DNA of 64,000 nt from NCBI GenBank assembly GCA_937873155.1, contig CALMVZ010000026.1:124001-188000 (forward strand). The letters are read 5' to 3'. Source of the DNA: an uncultured Bacteroidota bacterium. GTDB taxonomy: Bacteria > Bacteroidota > Bacteroidia > B-17B0 > Aurantibacillaceae. Shown here in pieces: positions 1 to 8,328 of the stretch. The first letter of the stretch is position 1. Each line of letters begins with the position of its first letter. The notes beneath the pieces are model-generated. The model searched no databases. It was not told the DNA's origin and was given only the letters and a program-made list of their open reading frames with translations. The position numbers were made by a program, and so were the translations under genes.

Positions 1-163
1 ATATGGAAAGATTCCCTAACCACGTCTGGTTAACAGGAGAATCATCTTCACTAAGTTCTATTTCTGAATTTGAGTCAGGAACTTTTTCGTCCGGGTCGAA
101 CATCACTTTTATCCACGGATAAATTTTGTCTTTAACTTTGTCTATGGAAAGTTCGTTTGTCAT
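1..163 (-). CDS. hypothetical protein, N-terminal fragment cut by window edge
   Basis: An open frame begins with ATG at 163 on the minus strand and runs off the left edge, giving 54 codons. The N-terminus starts MTNELSIDKVKDKIYPWIKV and continues with an acidic stretch (EIELSEDDSPVN) before WLGNLSI. Composition and codon use look like real coding sequence and it lies downstream of kdsA on the same strand. I do not recognise the family. The rest is outside the window. Confidence 0.55.
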   Translation of the reverse strand, partial: MTNELSIDKVKDKIYPWIKVMFDPDEKVPDSNSEIELSEDDSPVNQTWLGNLSI

Positions 164-254
164 AATGCTTGCCACTAACTTGCTTATACCCGCCATAAAC
201 ATTCGCTTATCCGCACCCAGTTTGCCGGATTGGCGCCATTAGGGCGTTTATTCT

Positions 255-1079
255 TTAATACTTCCTCACCACATTATGCAATTCGATCAGAGGTTTTAAG
301 AACTCTTCCAGATCGTAAACGCATAATTGGGATGCGGCATCACATAAAGCTTTTGCAGGTTCAGGATGGGTTTCAATGAAGACACCATCGACACCTGAAG
401 CAACCCCTGCTCTTGATAATACAGGTAAAAATTCACGCGCGCCGCCTTTTGCATCAGAACTCGGGATACCGTATTTACGCACGCAATGCGTTACATCAAA
501 CACAACAGGGTAACCAATATTATTCAAATGATAAAAACTCCTCGGGTCAACAATAAGATCATTATATCCGAATGTATAACCGCGTTCAGTCAAAATAATA
601 TTATCGTTTCCGCTCTCGATACATTTTTGTACCGGGTGCTTCATGTTATCAGGCGCTAAGAATTGTCCGTGTTTTATGTTCACTACTTTTCCTGTTTTTG
701 CAGCAGCTACCAATAAAGTAGATTGCATACACAAATAAGCAGGGATCTGTAGCACATCACAAACTTCTCCCGCAGCTTTGGCCTGGTCAGGATAATGAAT
801 ATCCGTTAGCACAGGAAAACCAAATTGCTCTTTTACTTTTGCTAATAAAGCAACACCTTTCGCTAAACCCGGCCCGTCGTAATATTTTAAACTGCTGCGG
901 TTGTCTTTCTGGAAAGAGGATTTATAAATGATCTTTATGTTCATGCGCTCGGAAACTTCTTTCAGTTTCTCGGCGGTCTTCATCATAATACTTTCTTCTT
1001 CTATAACGCATGGCCCTGAAATAAGGAAAAGGTCCTTAGCGCCACACTCGATATTACCTACTTTTACTATTTTTTTCAT
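255..1079 (-). CDS. kdsA: 3-deoxy-8-phosphooctulonate synthase (Kdo-8-P synthase)
   Basis: Condenses phosphoenolpyruvate with arabinose 5-phosphate to Kdo-8-phosphate in the cytoplasm, the first committed step to the inner-core sugar of lipopolysaccharide. At 274 aa it has the full family length (TIM-barrel DAHP synthase/KdsA fold). Visible signatures are the N-terminal GPCVIE, the KDNRSS loop that binds PEP phosphate, FPVLTDIH, IKHGQFLAP and FDVTHCVRKYG. ATG at 1079 directly precedes MKKIVKVGNIECG, the usual start. It diverges from the acetyltransferase gene at 1131. The ATG is preceded by a weak -7-like TAAATTTA at 1084-1091. Confidence 0.95.
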   Translation of the reverse strand: MKKIVKVGNIECGAKDLFLISGPCVIEEESIMMKTAEKLKEVSERMNIKIIYKSSFQKDNRSSLKYYDGPGLAKGVALLAKVKEQFGFPVLTDIHYPDQAKAAGEVCDVLQIPAYLCMQSTLLVAAAKTGKVVNIKHGQFLAPDNMKHPVQKCIESGNDNIILTERGYTFGYNDLIVDPRSFYHLNNIGYPVVFDVTHCVRKYGIPSSDAKGGAREFLPVLSRAGVASGVDGVFIETHPEPAKALCDAASQLCVYDLEEFLKPLIELHNVVRKY

Positions 1080-1104
1080 GGCTTAAATTTACGAATAAAA
1101 AGCC

Positions 1105-1112
1105 TATTTTTG
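1105..1112 (+). promoter_or_regulatory. Bacteroidota -7 promoter element
   Basis: TATTTTTG matches TAnnTTTG and lies 18 nt before the ATG at 1131. A weak TTA sits about 19 nt upstream where TTG is expected. It also argues against a TTG start at 1110, which would lie inside the element. Confidence 0.5.
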
Positions 1113-1130
1113 CCTAACAAAACCAGATTT

Positions 1131-1781
1131 ATGGCCGATACTTTCGAGATAGTAGAATTTAACCCTGATGATAAGGAGCAAATGGATCTTATCTGTGCTA
1201 TCCATTCGGATGTATTGCCGGATAGTTTCGTTGTGGAAATGGGTAATATCTTCATGAAGCAATTTTATTATAAATGCCTCCCGAAGATCGGTTCTTTAAA
1301 GTGTTTTTTAGCGAGATATAATGGCAAATATGTAGGGATGATCGTCACCAATAAAAAGCCATTTTCATTGATCCGTTCCGCTATACCTATTTATTTCTGG
1401 CGCATTAGTTTTGTAATGAGCGCTGCCATGTTAACCGGACCGAAACGCATTAAAACCGTTTTGAATCTGTTGAAATATAAACCGGATCCGCTTTTAAAAA
1501 CCATGGAAGATTCGAAGACTGCTTTCGAAATTCTGACCATTGGTGTATTGAATGACTACCGCAAAGTGTATATCACCGAAAAAGAAAAGATCTCACACAA
1601 AATATTGAAGCATGCCGTTAACGAATACAAAAACAACGGTTACAAAAAGATCACCGGGCAGATCCTAAAATCCAATCGTATGGCATTGGGTTTTTATGAA
1701 ACCTTCAATGCCAATTTTGTACAATCTACTACTAACGAAGGCGGCGTTATTTTGGATCTTAACATTGAGAATGTGAAGTAA
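1131..1781 (+). CDS. GNAT-family N-acetyltransferase
   Basis: A 216-aa protein with the layout of a Gcn5-related acetyltransferase. An N-terminal half with FLARYNGKYVGMIV (strands beta2-beta3/4) is followed by EILTIGVLNDYRK, the beta4 strand before the acetyl-CoA pyrophosphate loop. The C-terminal NRMALGFYETFNANFV matches motif B (N-x3-xxFYExxGF). A basic/hydrophobic insertion (residues ~80-110) separates the two halves. I chose ATG at 1131 because the upstream TTG lies within a -7 promoter element. The acyl acceptor cannot be inferred; small molecule or protein are both possible. Confidence 0.75.
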   Translation: MADTFEIVEFNPDDKEQMDLICAIHSDVLPDSFVVEMGNIFMKQFYYKCLPKIGSLKCFLARYNGKYVGMIVTNKKPFSLIRSAIPIYFWRISFVMSAAMLTGPKRIKTVLNLLKYKPDPLLKTMEDSKTAFEILTIGVLNDYRKVYITEKEKISHKILKHAVNEYKNNGYKKITGQILKSNRMALGFYETFNANFVQSTTNEGGVILDLNIENVK

Positions 1782-1819
1782 TTCATATTCCCGGAAGGTG
1801 TATATTTCAAAAATAAATT

Positions 1820-1827
1820 TATCTTTG
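1820..1827 (+). promoter_or_regulatory. Bacteroidota -7 promoter element
   Basis: TATCTTTG fits TAnnTTTG and is 24 nt upstream of the ATG at 1852. No clear TTG is present at the -33 distance. It supports the ATG rather than an upstream GTG as start of the OmpA-like gene. Confidence 0.5.
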
Positions 1828-1851
1828 AAAGAACCAATAAGAGATCCTTTT

Positions 1852-3117
1852 ATGTACCGGTTTAAGTCAATTCTTCTTGTTCTCTTTTTAGTTCCATTAC
1901 TGCTTTGTGCCCAGAAAAAACCGTTTAAGGTGGGCGACAGGGTTAATATTTCTGTGGATTGTTATAATGAAGCAGACTCGAAGACCGCTACTTTGATCCC
2001 GGATAATAAATACACACTGGTATTCAATTACAATTGGGGTGCAAAAGACAGGGATGGAAAAGACAGTATTGCGAAAATTGAAACGGCTTTGACAAGAATT
2101 CTGGATCTGTATAAAATTTCAAACATCCGTTTGATCTGTTTCTCTTATGATAAAGGCGATAATTATGAACAGTGGCTGCAATATGTAAAGACAGCAAAGC
2201 CTTTTAAAACCAGAAAAGAAGTAAAGATCGAGTGGTATAATACCAATGATTATGCCGAAGTAAATAAAACACTCCGCAAGATCTTTAATAAAGTAACCTT
2301 GATCGGTCCGGATGGAAAAGTGATGGCGGAATCAGATGCTGTACTAGGTTTTGAGAATGAAATGAAAGCCATACCCGGCATTGCGAACACCAAATTAAAA
2401 GCGAAATTATTAACAGATAGTTCAGGTGTCAGGATCCCATTGGTGAAAACAGCGGTCTCATTTATTTATGAAGCGAAGGCAGATACATTCGCTATTACAA
2501 AAACAGATGAGTTCGGGGATTTCGAATTAACCATGCCTGAGAATGAGAATTCGAATTACGAGCTGATGGTAATGCATAATGATAACCGTCCGGTGAGTGT
2601 GATTTTGGCCGCGCAGAATGGCGCTGAGATAGCAACGTTTTCTAAAGGTGCAAAAAGTTTTAAATATAAGTTACTAAAGGCCGATGTGAACCGGTTAAAT
2701 GAAATAGAGACTAAAGACATCACTTTAGCCTTCAGTAATTTCAAAAAAAGTACGGTGAATGAATTAAGAGTGATCGAATATATTGTTTACAGTTTAGGAA
2801 AATCATCAATAGAAAAGCCGGCAGAAGCCGTATTGAATAAAGTGGTAACGATCATGAAAGAAAACCCGAAGGTGAGATTGGAAATTACTTCCCATACGGA
2901 TTCTCAGGGTGATGATGCCACTAATTTGGCATTATCGGAAAAACGGAATCAAGCTGTGATCGCTTACATTGTAGCAAAAGGAATTAAAAAGAACAGGATA
3001 ACAGGAGTAGGGAAGGGAGAAACGATGATCAGGAACCGTTGTCATAACAACGTAGAGTGTTTAGATAAAGAACACGAATACAACCGCCGCACGGAGTTTA
3101 ATTTCTCAAAAGAATGA
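1852..3117 (+). CDS. OmpA-family outer membrane protein with Gram-negative porin-type C-terminal peptidoglycan-binding domain
   Basis: 421 aa starting MYRFKSILLVLF, a clear signal peptide ending near LLLCAQKK. The N-terminal half (to ~180) contains a thioredoxin-like stretch without a CxxC, followed by a carboxypeptidase-regulatory-like beta-sandwich (TDEFGDFELTMPENE). The last ~120 residues form an OmpA-like domain: LEITSHTDSQGDDATNLALSEKRN and the closing NRRTEFNF, with the Asp/Arg that bind diaminopimelate. It probably anchors the outer membrane or a motility/adhesion complex to peptidoglycan. The exact partner is unknown; PorE/GldM-associated OmpA proteins in Bacteroidota have comparable layouts, but nothing here proves that role. 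Confidence 0.75.
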   Translation: MYRFKSILLVLFLVPLLLCAQKKPFKVGDRVNISVDCYNEADSKTATLIPDNKYTLVFNYNWGAKDRDGKDSIAKIETALTRILDLYKISNIRLICFSYDKGDNYEQWLQYVKTAKPFKTRKEVKIEWYNTNDYAEVNKTLRKIFNKVTLIGPDGKVMAESDAVLGFENEMKAIPGIANTKLKAKLLTDSSGVRIPLVKTAVSFIYEAKADTFAITKTDEFGDFELTMPENENSNYELMVMHNDNRPVSVILAAQNGAEIATFSKGAKSFKYKLLKADVNRLNEIETKDITLAFSNFKKSTVNELRVIEYIVYSLGKSSIEKPAEAVLNKVVTIMKENPKVRLEITSHTDSQGDDATNLALSEKRNQAVIAYIVAKGIKKNRITGVGKGETMIRNRCHNNVECLDKEHEYNRRTEFNFSKE

Positions 3118-3231
3118 TGATCTGCGAATACAGTTTATACGTGTGTATGAATCTTTGTGTTTAGATAGTTAGATTTCGTATATTCACATAGATCACCTTC
3201 GCGGCTACAATTAATTCATTGATAAAAGCCG

Positions 3232-3261
3232 TTGATTTTATGGTAAATTATCTTATCTTTG
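3232..3261 (+). promoter_or_regulatory. complete Bacteroidota sigma-A-type promoter (TTG-N19-TATCTTTG)
   Basis: TTG at 3232-3234, 19 nt spacer, TATCTTTG at 3254-3261. This is the best match in the window to the Bacteroidota consensus (TTTG-N19-TAnnTTTG). It sits 15 nt before the ATG at 3277. Confidence 0.7.
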
Positions 3262-3276
3262 GATAAAATCAGTGAA

Positions 3277-4857
3277 ATGAAAAGATTTGTATTTAGTTTA
3301 AGTTTAAGCTTGATGGCGTTCAGTTCAATTAACGCGCAAATATACTATAAGGATGTTGCGGGTATATTTTATGCCCGCTGTACTTCATGCCATCATGATG
3401 GAGCCAACGATTATTCATATATGAATTTCACTGGTGTTAACGCAATGAAAACCGCAATTGCTTATGATCTAAACAATAATATTATGCCGCCCTGGAAAGC
3501 AGATACCAATTATACCCGCTTTCAGCATGAGCGAATCATCAGTGCAACAGAAAAAACACAGATCTTAAATTGGATTTCCGGCGGTGCTTTGAAGGGCGAC
3601 ACTACCCAGGCGCCCGCCCCACCTGTTTATACAACAAATTATGAACTGCAGGGAACTCCTGATCTTGAATTAAAAATTCCAACATTCACAAGTACTGCAA
3701 CCAGTAGTGATATTTATGTTTGTATTTCAATTCCAAGCGGGTTATTACAAAACCGTTATGTTCGTGCTTTCGAAATTGTCCCGGGTAACGCACCAATAGT
3801 TCATCATGCAGTAATTGGTTTGGATACAACCGGAACTTATGCCAGTGATTATTCCGGAACATGTTACTCACCTTCCTGGAATGTTGGATTAGGATCTTAC
3901 GCTCCAGGCACAAGAGCAACGGTGTTTCCAAATTCTTCGGTATTAAGAGCAGGAATTAAAATGAATGCGGGATCAAAGGTTATAATGCAGTTGCATTATC
4001 CTAAAGGTTCGGTTGGGCAAATAGATAGTACAAAGATCAGAATATTCTTTTATCCATTAAGCACACCGGGGATCCGTCCAATTTATGTAACAACTCCCTT
4101 ACAAAACTGGAGCATGTTTATGCCGGCCAATACAACAACAACTTTTACGGCGTATTATCCTACTTCAGGAACTTTAACAACAGACCTTTCTATGTTTTCA
4201 ATTTTTCCTCATTCGCATATGCTGGGAAAAAGCATGTTAATATATGCGGTAAAACCGGGAATAGATACCATACCTTTGATTTCTGTTCCTGAATGGGATT
4301 TTGAGTGGCAGGATTATTACACATTTCGTAAACTGGTAAAAATACCCACCGGTTACAGGTTATTCAGTAAGCATGTTTTTGATAATACAAGCGGTAACCC
4401 TCATAATCCCAGCAGCCCGCCCATAAATGTAGTTGCAGGTACTTCTACGCTGAACGAAATGCTTTTTGATGGTATGATGGCACTTGCTTATCAACCCGGA
4501 GATGAAACGTTGAATATGGATTCTCTTATGAGTATGGATACTTTGTTTTTCTCAGGTATAAAAGAAAACTCAAAAACTTTTGGTAGTTTGAGTGCAATTG
4601 CTTTTCCAAATCCATTTACGAATTCTGTTTCAATAAAATATTTTCTGCACGAAAACACCGGTGTTGCATTTGAATTTTTTGATATTGTGGGACGAAGTAT
4701 AAGCACTCATCTGGTTGGTAAAAAAGAGGAAGGTTTGAATGAATTTATATGGAACGGAAAAACATCTGCCGGATTAAATTTACCAAACGGAATTTATTTT
4801 TATGAAATAAAAGCCGGCGGACAATCTTTTAAGAGTAAAATTATTAAACAGGAATAA
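3277..4857 (+). CDS. secreted copper type II monooxygenase-like protein with N-terminal c-type heme motif and T9SS sorting domain
   Basis: 526 aa, signal peptide MKRFVFSLSLSLMAFSSINA. An N-terminal domain carries a single CTSCHH c-type heme motif and MPPWKAD, as in cytochrome-type domains fused to peptidylglycine monooxygenase-like modules. The central part (~130-430) has the His/Met copper ligands expected of an ascorbate-dependent monooxygenase fold: VHHAVIG, MQLHYPKG and FPHSHMLGKSM. The last ~80 residues (AIAFPNPFTNSVSIKYF to the end) are a type A T9SS sorting domain. So the protein is exported across both membranes. The substrate is unknown. ATG 3277 gives the signal peptide directly and lies just after a strong promoter. 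Confidence 0.75.
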   Translation: MKRFVFSLSLSLMAFSSINAQIYYKDVAGIFYARCTSCHHDGANDYSYMNFTGVNAMKTAIAYDLNNNIMPPWKADTNYTRFQHERIISATEKTQILNWISGGALKGDTTQAPAPPVYTTNYELQGTPDLELKIPTFTSTATSSDIYVCISIPSGLLQNRYVRAFEIVPGNAPIVHHAVIGLDTTGTYASDYSGTCYSPSWNVGLGSYAPGTRATVFPNSSVLRAGIKMNAGSKVIMQLHYPKGSVGQIDSTKIRIFFYPLSTPGIRPIYVTTPLQNWSMFMPANTTTTFTAYYPTSGTLTTDLSMFSIFPHSHMLGKSMLIYAVKPGIDTIPLISVPEWDFEWQDYYTFRKLVKIPTGYRLFSKHVFDNTSGNPHNPSSPPINVVAGTSTLNEMLFDGMMALAYQPGDETLNMDSLMSMDTLFFSGIKENSKTFGSLSAIAFPNPFTNSVSIKYFLHENTGVAFEFFDIVGRSISTHLVGKKEEGLNEFIWNGKTSAGLNLPNGIYFYEIKAGGQSFKSKIIKQE

Positions 4858-4878
4858 TTGTAATTTGACTAAGTTTAG

Positions 4879-4908
4879 AAGTCCTTCTGTTTTAGGAAGG
4901 ACTTTTTT
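4879..4908 (+). terminator. rho-independent terminator (probably bidirectional)
   Basis: AAGTCCTTC (4879-4887) pairs with GAAGGACTT (4896-4904) over an 8-nt loop, followed by a T run. It lies between the convergent ends of the monooxygenase-like gene and the GreA-like gene. Confidence 0.85.
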
Positions 4909-4909
4909 A

Positions 4910-5353
4910 TTAAAACAATTTTTGAATAGTATATTTCACAGCATTCATCTCCACAACATCCTTCTCTTTTTTTCCAATCAATAATTTCCCTAACGGTGAT
5001 TGAGGTGAAATTGCAAAAACAGTTTCTCCATCCGCTATAATTTTCCCTAAACCAATGCTTAAAAATAAAAGGCCTTTATCACTGTGCACTAAGGTTCCTT
5101 TTGCAATTTTAGCGGAAGGTTTTGAGATATCTATTTTTTCAAGTTCTGCTTTTTGATCCCGGATTTCTTTTAATTGTTTGCCAAGTTTCTCCTGTTCAAT
5201 TTGCATCATCGCACGGGATGTTTCGTGTTTGTCGCCAGCTGTGCTTTTAGTCTCGTTATTAGCGGCTTCAGTAACACTCTTTAATGCCTGATCAAGTTCC
5301 ACCGCTTTTTGGTTGAGTATAGCTAAACAATGCTTATAAACCTTTTCTTTCAA
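4910..5353 (-). CDS. GreA/GreB-like protein
   Basis: 147 aa with an N-terminal helical hairpin (residues ~10-75, charged and heptad-like) and a C-terminal FKBP-like domain typical of Gre factors (KGTLVHSDKGLLFLSIG, FAISPQSPLGKLLIGKK). The signature SPLGKLLIGKKEKDVV is the one used by transcription cleavage factors. Homologues in flavobacteria are often mislabelled as 3-oxoacyl-ACP synthase. The hairpin tip has TKSTAGDKHETSRA rather than the paired acidic residues of GreA, so RNA-cleavage stimulation is uncertain; it may be a Gre-fold regulator binding the RNA polymerase secondary channel. Confidence 0.65.
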   Translation of the reverse strand: MKEKVYKHCLAILNQKAVELDQALKSVTEAANNETKSTAGDKHETSRAMMQIEQEKLGKQLKEIRDQKAELEKIDISKPSAKIAKGTLVHSDKGLLFLSIGLGKIIADGETVFAISPQSPLGKLLIGKKEKDVVEMNAVKYTIQKLF

Positions 5354-5421
5354 TACCGCAATTTACTCAGTATTTATCAATGAAAAATGAGTATTAAAGA
5401 ATATTTTATTAAGTTTGGTTA

Positions 5422-6999
5422 ATGAGAAAAACCTGTCTCTTTATATTAATTTGTGTTGGCATTCGTGGTTTTTGTCAGAACAGTGATTCCCTTAAACTTT
5501 CGCTTAAAAATGCAAAACATGATACTACCCGTTGCCGGATTTTAAATGAAATGATCGAGGCAGAAGGAGATCCGTCAGTTTGGATAAAGTACAACACAGA
5601 ATTAAAGGAACTCACAGAAAAAAATGCAGAAGCAGGAGGAAAACTTAAGAACGTGTACTTAAAATATCTCGCTATTGCCTATGGGAACGTCGGTTATTTT
5701 TGGGAAGCTGAGCATGACTTGGATAAACAACTTGATCTTTTTAATAAGAGTTTGAAAATTTCGGAAGAGATAGGTGACAGGAAAGCTGCTGCCATGACAT
5801 TAAATAGTATCGCAAGTGTCTACTACGATAAGAGTGAGATCCCTAAGGCACTCGAGTATTATAAAAAAAGCGGGACAATATCTGAATCAATCGGAGATAA
5901 GAAAGGTCTTGCTGCTAGTTTAAATGGTATTGCCCTTATCTACGATAAACAAGGCGACATCCAGAATGCATTGGACTTTCATCACAGAAGTTTAAAAATG
6001 AAAGAAGAGGCAGGTGATGAGGAAGGGCTCGCTTTATCTCTTAATAATATAGGGTTTATCTATAACTACCAGGGAGAATCTGCAAAAGCATTGGAATATT
6101 TTACGCGAGCGTTAGATATTTATGAAAGACTTGGGAATTTGTATGGAATAGGATTGTGTCTGAATAATGTGGCTTCAGCATATAAGGAGCAAGGCAATAA
6201 ACCTAAGGCCGTGGAGTATCTTCTCAGGAGCCTAAAGATCAAAGAAGATGCGGGTGATAAAGAAGGGCTCGCTTATAGTTTCAGTAATTTGGGTACTGTT
6301 TATGAGAGCGAAGGTGATGTTGTTAAGGCAATGGAACATTATGAAAAAAGTTTAAAAATAAGGGAAGCGATCGGAGACAAGGCAGGGATGTCGAATTCGT
6401 TGTGCAACATTGCCAATTTATTATTCGACTTAGGTAAAACCGAAAAGGCGTTGCTGTTCGGAAATAGGGCTATGGCTGTTTCGAAAGAAGTGGGATTTCC
6501 TTTTCTACTGCTTAATTCAGCTGAGACTTTAAAGCGTGTTTTCCAAAAATTAAATAGGCATAAAGAGGCTTTTGAAATGTACGAACTGGAACTAAAAATG
6601 CGTGACAGTATAACCAGTCAGAAAACACGGAAGGCAGCAGTAAGAAAACAATTACAGTATGCCTATGAAAAGAAGGAAGCCGTTGCAAACGCGGAGCATA
6701 AAGTGCAATTAGAGAAACAACAGGCTATTGCTGATGAAAAACAAAGAAAGCAAAATATTGTGATCTGGTCTGTGGGTGTCGGATTGATACTTGTTGTCGG
6801 GTTCGCAGGTTATGTTTTCAAAACATTAAGATTAACGAGAAAGCAAAAGTCATTGATAGAAACAAAGAGCAGGCAAGTGGAAGAAAAGCAAACTGAGATA
6901 TTAGATAGTATCCAATATGCGAAACGGATTCAGAGAGCGCAAATGCCTTCAGAAGTATATATCAGTAAGAATTTGACCAGGTTAAAAAGTAAGGCTTGA
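5422..6999 (+). CDS. TPR-repeat single-pass membrane protein (copy 1 of a tandem pair), lacks output domain
   Basis: 525 aa. A short signal peptide (LFILICVGIRGFCQ) is followed by about seven TPR units of ~40 aa (ALEYYKKSGTISESIGDKK, ALDFHHRSLKMKEEAGDEE and so on, residues ~80-340). Next come a charged coiled coil (~395-440), one membrane span (IVIWSVGVGLILVVGFAGY) and a second coiled coil ending ILDSIQYAKRIQRAQMPSE. In related Bacteroidota proteins the DSIxYAxRIQ helix leads straight into a SpoIIE/PP2C phosphatase domain; here the protein stops ~15 residues later. The gene overlaps its paralogue at 6996 by 4 nt. Likely a periplasmic protein-interaction scaffold or sensor without its own phosphatase. 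Confidence 0.7.
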   Translation: MRKTCLFILICVGIRGFCQNSDSLKLSLKNAKHDTTRCRILNEMIEAEGDPSVWIKYNTELKELTEKNAEAGGKLKNVYLKYLAIAYGNVGYFWEAEHDLDKQLDLFNKSLKISEEIGDRKAAAMTLNSIASVYYDKSEIPKALEYYKKSGTISESIGDKKGLAASLNGIALIYDKQGDIQNALDFHHRSLKMKEEAGDEEGLALSLNNIGFIYNYQGESAKALEYFTRALDIYERLGNLYGIGLCLNNVASAYKEQGNKPKAVEYLLRSLKIKEDAGDKEGLAYSFSNLGTVYESEGDVVKAMEHYEKSLKIREAIGDKAGMSNSLCNIANLLFDLGKTEKALLFGNRAMAVSKEVGFPFLLLNSAETLKRVFQKLNRHKEAFEMYELELKMRDSITSQKTRKAAVRKQLQYAYEKKEAVANAEHKVQLEKQQAIADEKQRKQNIVIWSVGVGLILVVGFAGYVFKTLRLTRKQKSLIETKSRQVEEKQTEILDSIQYAKRIQRAQMPSEVYISKNLTRLKSKA

Positions 7000-8327
7000 A
7001 GAAAATAATTCTCATACTATTTATTTTTCCGCTCATTGTTTTGGGGCAGGATGCTGATGCTTTGAAATTAGCTCTTGAAAAAGCGGGTCATGATACAACA
7101 CGGTGCAGGATATTGACAGAGATGATAGAAAATGAAGGTGATGATAATATCTGGCCAAAATACAACAAGCAATTAGAAAGTATTGCGAGAAAAAATATTG
7201 CGAATAACGGAACATTGAAAGACATATATTTAAAACATTTGGCGTATGCTCTTAATAATACAGGCTATTTGGCCAATAGTCAGGGCGATATTCTGAAGGC
7301 ACTGGAGTATTTCCGTAAAAGTTTATTCATCCAGGAAAAGATCAATGATAAAAAGGGAGTTGCGGAATCTTTGAATAACATTGGTGCTATTTATAAAAAG
7401 CAGGGAAGTATAAAAAGGGCGCTTGAATATTACCAAAAAGGCTTAGCGATAAATAAAGAAATAGGAAACAAAGAGGGGGAGGGAACGGCTTTGAATAATA
7501 TTGCGGGTATATATGATACCAGGGATGAAATACAGAAAGCATTGGTGTATTATAGCTTAAGTTTAAAGATCGCTGAAGAACTTGACGACAAAAGTTCAAA
7601 AGCATTAGCGTATAATAACATTGGATACATCTATAACCGTATGGGGGATGTTTCAAAAGCATTATTTTATTTCAAAGGAAGTTTAAAGATACAGGAAGAG
7701 ATCGGCGACAGGATCGGAATTGTAAATTCGTTAAGTAACATGTCGTATTTGCTTGCCGATAATGGAAGGGCTAATGAGGCGTTGGGTTATGCTAACAGGG
7801 GAATGGAAATGGCAAAGGAATTAGGTTTTCCTGAAAGTATAAAGAGTGTGGCTCAGTCGCTCAAAAAAATATTCCAAAAACAAAATAAATATGAACAGGC
7901 TTTGGAAATGTATGTTCTCGAAATAAAAATGCGGGATAGTATTAATAATGATGTGACCCAAAAAGCATCAATTAAAAATCAGGTCCAATATGAGTTTGAA
8001 AAGAAAGAATTGGTTGCCAAAGCAGAATATAAAGTAGAATTAGAAAAGCAACAGGCGGTTGCGGAGGAGAAGCAGAGACGGCAAAAAGTGATCATTAGTT
8101 TGGTGATAGCCGGATTGGTATTGGTAATAATATTTGTGGCCTATGTTTTTAAAAGTCTTAATGTAACGCGGAAGCAAAAGCAATTGATCGAGATCAAGAA
8201 CAGGGAAGTAGAAGAGAAGCAAACCGAGATCTTAGATAGTATTTATTATGCCGGGAGGATTCAGAGTGCTTTGCTGCCTTCATATAAATACATTGATAAA
8301 AATTTGAGCAGATTACAAAACAACTGA
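6996..8327 (+). CDS. TPR-repeat single-pass membrane protein (copy 2 of a tandem pair), lacks output domain
   Basis: 443 aa, begins at TTG 6996 overlapping the TGA of the previous gene, so translation is probably coupled. The layout equals the neighbour: signal peptide (ILILFIFPLIVLGQ), a shared motif after it (HDTTRCRIL.EMIE.EGD), fewer TPR units, coiled coil, one membrane span (VIISLVIAGLVLVIIFVAY) and the terminal linker ILDSIYYAGRIQSALLPS, where it again stops before any phosphatase domain. The two genes clearly arose by duplication with loss or gain of TPR units. Confidence 0.7.
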   Translation: MKKIILILFIFPLIVLGQDADALKLALEKAGHDTTRCRILTEMIENEGDDNIWPKYNKQLESIARKNIANNGTLKDIYLKHLAYALNNTGYLANSQGDILKALEYFRKSLFIQEKINDKKGVAESLNNIGAIYKKQGSIKRALEYYQKGLAINKEIGNKEGEGTALNNIAGIYDTRDEIQKALVYYSLSLKIAEELDDKSSKALAYNNIGYIYNRMGDVSKALFYFKGSLKIQEEIGDRIGIVNSLSNMSYLLADNGRANEALGYANRGMEMAKELGFPESIKSVAQSLKKIFQKQNKYEQALEMYVLEIKMRDSINNDVTQKASIKNQVQYEFEKKELVAKAEYKVELEKQQAVAEEKQRRQKVIISLVIAGLVLVIIFVAYVFKSLNVTRKQKQLIEIKNREVEEKQTEILDSIYYAGRIQSALLPSYKYIDKNLSRLQNN

Positions 8328-8328
8328 T

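Noticed and set aside
5368-5382. TATTTATCAATG resembling half of an Fnr box
   Set aside because: The left half does not read TTGAT; only one half-site matches.
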